Shown here: in pieces, positions 6,958-8,783 of the stretch
How positions within the stretch are numbered: the stretch's first letter is position 1
Layout of the letters: every line of letters begins with the position of its first letter
Assembly (NCBI GenBank): GCA_019308645.1
Contig: JAFDHR010000080.1
Location: forward strand, 1-8,783
DNA length: 8,783 bases
From: Deltaproteobacteria bacterium
GTDB taxonomy: Bacteria; Desulfobacterota; DSM-4660; Desulfatiglandales; B25-G16
Reading direction: 5' to 3'
Notes under the pieces: model-generated
The model's database searches: none
What the model saw: the letters and a program-made list of their open reading frames with translations, nothing else
What the model was told of the DNA's origin: nothing
Made by a program: the position numbers and the translations under genes

Positions 6958-7866
6958 TTAGCTTCTTGGGTGAGATTTGTCATAAACCTCCATTAACTTA
7001 TCTATGCTCACATGCGTGTATTTTTGAGTAGTTGAAAGGTTGACATGACCTAATAGTTCCTGGATTGATCTTAAATCTGCACCGCCATCCAGGAGATGGG
7101 TTGCAAATGTATGGCGAATTGAGTGGGGGCTGATTTCCGCTGTTATCCCGCATTCCCTTGAATATCTTTTGACCAATCTATCTACACTCCTGGCAGAAAG
7201 CCTCCCTCCTCTGTAATTAAGAAAAAGAGGTCCATGAGTTGTGCTGAATCCGGCCTTTTTTCTTGCCTTCTCTGTATTTTCAAGATATTTTTTGATCACA
7301 ACAATAGCCTTTCTTCCCACTGGCAGAAGCCTTTCTTTTCCCCCTTTGCCTGATACCCTCACAAGACGAGAAGTAAGATCTAATTTTTCTATGTCTAAGG
7401 TGACAAGTTCACTGACCCTGAGACCACATGAATAAAGTAGCTCCAAAATAGCCAGATCTCTGAGCCCCAACTCTTTTTCCTTGTCAGGTTGCTCGAGCAA
7501 GGCGAACATATCATCTATCGGCAGATACGAAGGAATACGCTTTTCTTGCTTGGGGGTGGTTATATCTACCGCAGGATTGAACGGTGTAAGTCCTCTCAAT
7601 TCCAGATAGCTAAAAAATGATTTTAATGTCGAAAGTTTCCTGGCTATTGTGGTTCGCTTGCATGTATCAAAGAGTTCTCCCAAATATGATCTGATCAGCT
7701 TATAGTCTACAAGGTCAATTCCTGGATCACCTTTTTGAATACCCTTTTTAGTTACAACAAATTTGCTAAATTGTCTTAAATCGCTTTCGTAGTTCCTGAT
7801 TGTGTGCCTTGAATATCCCTTTTCTGCCCTTATGTATTCGATAAAAGAATGTATAAGTTGTCTCAT
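6958..7866 (-). CDS. xerC: Tyrosine recombinase XerC
   Basis: This site-specific recombinase normally acts with XerD at dif to resolve chromosome dimers. Its 302 residues match XerC/XerD. The N-terminal SAM-like core-binding domain (about 1-100: IEYIRAEKGYSRHTIRNYESD ... TIARKLSTLKSFFSYL) is followed by the catalytic domain with all six active-site residues: R150 (CGLRVSEL), K174 (SGKGGKERLLPVG), H248 and R251 (HSIRHTFATHLLDGG), H274 (LLGHVNLSTTQ) and the nucleophile Y283 (KYTHVS). XerC rather than XerD or an integrase is chosen from the linkage to hslVU, which is common in several phyla. The ATG at 7866 lacks a clear Shine-Dalgarno. It is the first gene of the run, with a probable promoter at 7944-7971. 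It ends 9 bp before the upstream hslV ATG and 75 bp before the preferred TTG. Confidence 0.93.
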   Translation of the reverse strand: MRQLIHSFIEYIRAEKGYSRHTIRNYESDLRQFSKFVVTKKGIQKGDPGIDLVDYKLIRSYLGELFDTCKRTTIARKLSTLKSFFSYLELRGLTPFNPAVDITTPKQEKRIPSYLPIDDMFALLEQPDKEKELGLRDLAILELLYSCGLRVSELVTLDIEKLDLTSRLVRVSGKGGKERLLPVGRKAIVVIKKYLENTEKARKKAGFSTTHGPLFLNYRGGRLSARSVDRLVKRYSRECGITAEISPHSIRHTFATHLLDGGADLRSIQELLGHVNLSTTQKYTHVSIDKLMEVYDKSHPRS

Positions 7867-7943
7867 TGTGTTTAGTGAACTGCCACGCTATCTGAGATAG
7901 ATAGTAATAATATTACAGAGCATATATAACTATCATATTTGTT

Positions 7944-7971
7944 AATATAAGCAATTAAAATTTTTTATCAA
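7944..7971 (-). promoter_or_regulatory. Probable sigma-70-type promoter for xerC-hslVU
   Basis: On the minus strand TTGATA (7971-7966, 5 of 6 to consensus) is separated by 16 bp from TATATT (7949-7944, 5 of 6). Transcription would start near 7937, giving a leader of about 70 nt before the xerC ATG. The surrounding DNA is AT-rich, so chance matches are possible. Confidence 0.5.
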
Positions 7972-7995
7972 TGGTGTCTTTGGTTTTTTAATTGC
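7951..7995. repeat. Inner 10-bp inverted repeat overlapping the promoter
   Basis: GCAATTAAAA (7951-7960) and TTTTAATTGC (7986-7995) are exact complements with a 25-nt gap. The left arm falls in the promoter spacer and the right arm lies just upstream of the -35 box, a layout compatible with an operator. Confidence 0.5.
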
Positions 7996-8054
7996 GTCTA
8001 CATTACTATCTTACAGTAATTGCTCAAAATCCTGTGGAAATTTAGTGCTTTGTT

Positions 8055-8086
8055 AGGGCATGGGTGTCTTTTTTTTGCTTATGCCC
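8055..8086 (+). repeat. Left terminal inverted repeat
   Basis: It begins AGGGCATGGGTGTC, continues with an 8-T run, then GCTTATGCCC. The outer GGGCAT and inner ATGCCC can pair into a stem. Confidence 0.8.
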
Positions 8087-8096
8087 CTGGCCCAGA

Positions 8097-8116
8097 CCCG
8101 CCTGTCGGATGGCGGG
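8097..8116. repeat. GC-rich hairpin inside the element
   Basis: CCCGCC (8097-8102) pairs with GGCGGG (8111-8116) over an 8-nt loop, TGTCGGAT. A further small hairpin, ACTGC / GCAGT, follows at 8131-8144. Confidence 0.6.
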
Positions 8117-8200
8117 CAGGCCTGGCTAGCACTGCACCAGCAGTTATACTTTGTCTGAAAACTAATAAAACGATCATATAATACTCCAGATAATTCGCGC

Positions 8201-8235
8201 CTCCCGATCCCGTCCCGGTCTCGGGACGGGGAGGG
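8201..8235. repeat. Strong GC-rich hairpin inside the element
   Basis: CCCGTCCCG (8209-8217) and CGGGACGGG (8222-8230) form a perfect 9-bp stem with a 4-nt loop. Flanking CTCCC (8201-8205) can extend the stem with GGGAG after a bulge. No T-tract follows, so a terminator role is unsupported. Confidence 0.7.
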
Positions 8236-8271
8236 CAGGCCTTAAATATAACTTAAGATTAGTTGTCATTT

Positions 8272-8287
8272 TCCCGACATGTCGGGA
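8272..8287. repeat. Perfect 16-bp palindrome
   Basis: TCCCGACATGTCGGGA is fully self-complementary with no loop. It could be a dimeric protein-binding site, or part of the repeat structure of the element. Confidence 0.7.
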
Positions 8288-8336
8288 GATAATATAGACA
8301 GATCATATAACTATAAGGTCAAGTTGCCCTTTGGCC

Positions 8337-8380
8337 TCGAGTCGTTCGATCTGGAGGCCTTTCGGCCCCGAGCGACTCGA
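8337..8380. repeat. Inverted repeat TCGAGTCG / CGACTCGA
   Basis: Exact 8-bp arms at 8337-8344 and 8373-8380, extended by TCG / CGA after one mismatch. The loop contains its own small hairpin GGCC TTTC GGCC. Confidence 0.6.
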
Positions 8381-8383
8381 CAT

Positions 8384-8464
8384 GAGCCGTTCGGCCCTGA
8401 GCTCACAGCCGAAGGGCTCGCCAACATGTCTCAAGGCCGAGGGGCTCTCGACAGGCTCAGGGCT
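8384..8464. repeat. REP-like pair of inverted units
   Basis: GAGCCGTTCGGC (8384-8395) pairs with GCCGAAGGGCTC (8408-8419) at 11 of 12 positions. CCCTGAGC (8395-8402) is complemented by GCTCAGGG (8455-8462). The wording (GTTCG.CCCTGAGC...CGAAGGGCTCG, then TCGACAGGCTCAGGG) resembles a class of intergenic REP/BIME-like repeats widespread in bacteria, in head-to-head arrangement. Confidence 0.6.
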
Positions 8465-8516
8465 GAGAGGCTATTACCCAATTTTGAAACGACATGGCAA
8501 GGCGCCCTATTAAGAA

Positions 8517-8546
8517 GGGCATAACAAAAAAAGACACCCATGCCCT
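8517..8546 (-). repeat. Right terminal inverted repeat
   Basis: GGGCATAAC, a 7-A run, then GACACCCATGCCCT: the reverse complement of the left end at 8055-8086 with only a run-length difference and one extra base. Confidence 0.8.
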
Positions 8547-8783
8547 TCCTTAAATTATTGAGCATATACACCGTACAAATAAATTTGCGTTCAAAACGGG
8601 GGGGGGAATTTAAAACTAAGATCAGAATTCACAAAAGTGTGAAGTGCCTAAAATGGAGCAAAGTGCCTGAAGTTAAGGATTGTAGCTATTTCGTAAAACA
8701 GATGGAGCGAAGCGATTCATTAACTTTAGCTCACTTTTAACTTTTCCTGTTTATCCGGGTTAGGATTTATTTGCCTTCGCCAG
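8547..8783. other. Gene-free right end; possible tail of an upstream gene
   Basis: I see no supported gene. The stretch holds a run of nine Gs (8598-8606) and dispersed repeat copy B. At the edge, two minus-strand frames enter the window open: one stops at 8760 after seven codons (LAKANKS), the other at 8726 inside the repeat (ending KQEKLKVS). Either could be the end of a gene beyond the window. Neither can be identified. Confidence 0.4.
8642..8740 (+). repeat. Dispersed repeat copy B
   Basis: It opens AAGTGCCTAAAATGGAGC, then AAAGTGCCTGAAGTTAAGGA, passes through a variable middle, and closes ATTCATTAACTTTAGCTCAC followed by TTTTAA. The order and spacing of the end blocks match copy A at 3661-3735 in opposite orientation; only the middle differs. 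The left and right blocks are imperfect inverted repeats of each other. Confidence 0.75.

Larger units (their letters stand above)
7899..8011. repeat. Outer 10-bp inverted repeat around the xerC promoter
   Basis: AGATAGTAAT (7899-7908) and ATTACTATCT (8002-8011) are exact complements. They enclose the promoter and the inner inverted repeat. They could be paired regulator sites or the worn ends of a small mobile repeat. Confidence 0.5.
7867..8054. other. Non-coding leader and promoter region of xerC
   Basis: This AT-rich stretch carries no plausible gene. It contains the predicted xerC promoter, a 13-nt palindrome (GTAATAATATTAC, 7904-7916), a small hairpin ATTACT / AGTAAT (8002-8020) and two nested 10-bp inverted repeats listed separately. 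Confidence 0.6.
8055..8546. mobile_element. MITE-like non-coding element with ~31-bp terminal inverted repeats
   Basis: The left end (8055-8086) opens AGGGCATGGGTGTCTTTTTT and ends TTATGCCC. The right end (8517-8546) is its reverse complement except for one base of T-run length and one extra base. Each end is itself a hairpin, because GGGCAT at one side pairs with ATGCCC at the other. The interior holds no credible gene but is full of GC-rich inverted repeats. I see no obvious target-site duplication. This fits a non-autonomous element moved in trans (MITE, or REP-type sequence mobilised by an IS200-like/RAYT transposase), or two inverted copies of one short repeat. No transposase is present in the window. 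Confidence 0.6.

Noticed and set aside
8201..8240. Rho-independent terminator
   Set aside because: The stem is strong, but neither strand has a following T-run, and no gene ends nearby.
8279..8524. Plus-strand open frames of 81 and 60 codons
   Set aside because: They lie entirely in the hairpin-rich element, in two overlapping frames, and their composition follows the inverted repeats. No ribosome site or domain is seen.
8540..8740. Plus-strand open frame of 66 codons
   Set aside because: It starts in the right terminal repeat, passes through a nine-G run and ends in a dispersed repeat.
1..8783. CRISPR array, defence system or prophage
   Set aside because: No regularly spaced direct repeats and no cas, toxin, phage or transposase genes were seen on either strand.

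Overview
This is a bacterial chromosomal window of moderate to low GC in which every recognisable gene lies on the minus strand. Reading in the direction of transcription (high to low coordinates), the order is xerC, hslV, hslU, argB, argD, a 46-codon remnant, argH, ybaB/ebfC and recR; recR runs off the left edge. The xerC-hslV-hslU block followed by argB-argD-(argF-argG)-argH is an order I associate with Desulfobacterota (Geobacter-like Deltaproteobacteria) and relatives. I infer a member of that broad group, probably an environmental lineage, but this is not proven from the window.

Functionally there are three units. xerC with hslV and hslU encodes a chromosome-dimer-type tyrosine recombinase and the two-component ATP-dependent protease HslVU. 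argB, argD and argH encode N-acetylglutamate kinase, acetylornithine aminotransferase and argininosuccinate lyase of arginine synthesis. ybaB and recR encode a nucleoid-associated protein and a recombinational-repair protein. argF and argG, expected between argD and argH, are absent. In their place is a 46-codon ORF whose start overlaps the argD stop (ATGA) and whose body looks like the C-terminal tail of ArgG. I read it as the scar of an in-frame deletion running from the start of argF to the end of argG, or as an assembly collapse.

The gene spacers carry short repeats. There are hairpins between ybaB and recR, a dispersed AGTGCCTAA / TTTAGCTCACTTT repeat between argB and argD, AATTC-type degenerate repeats between argB and hslU, and CAGTA repeats between hslU and hslV.

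The right end (7867-8783) has no convincing gene. It holds a probable xerC promoter inside nested inverted repeats, and a roughly 490-bp non-coding element bounded by ~31-bp terminal inverted repeats and packed with GC-rich hairpins (MITE/REP-like). Beyond that lies a second copy of the dispersed repeat also found upstream of argD. I found no tRNA, rRNA, CRISPR array or defence system. The points most worth following up are the argF-argG scar, the terminal-inverted-repeat element, and an unusually long predicted HslV propeptide.
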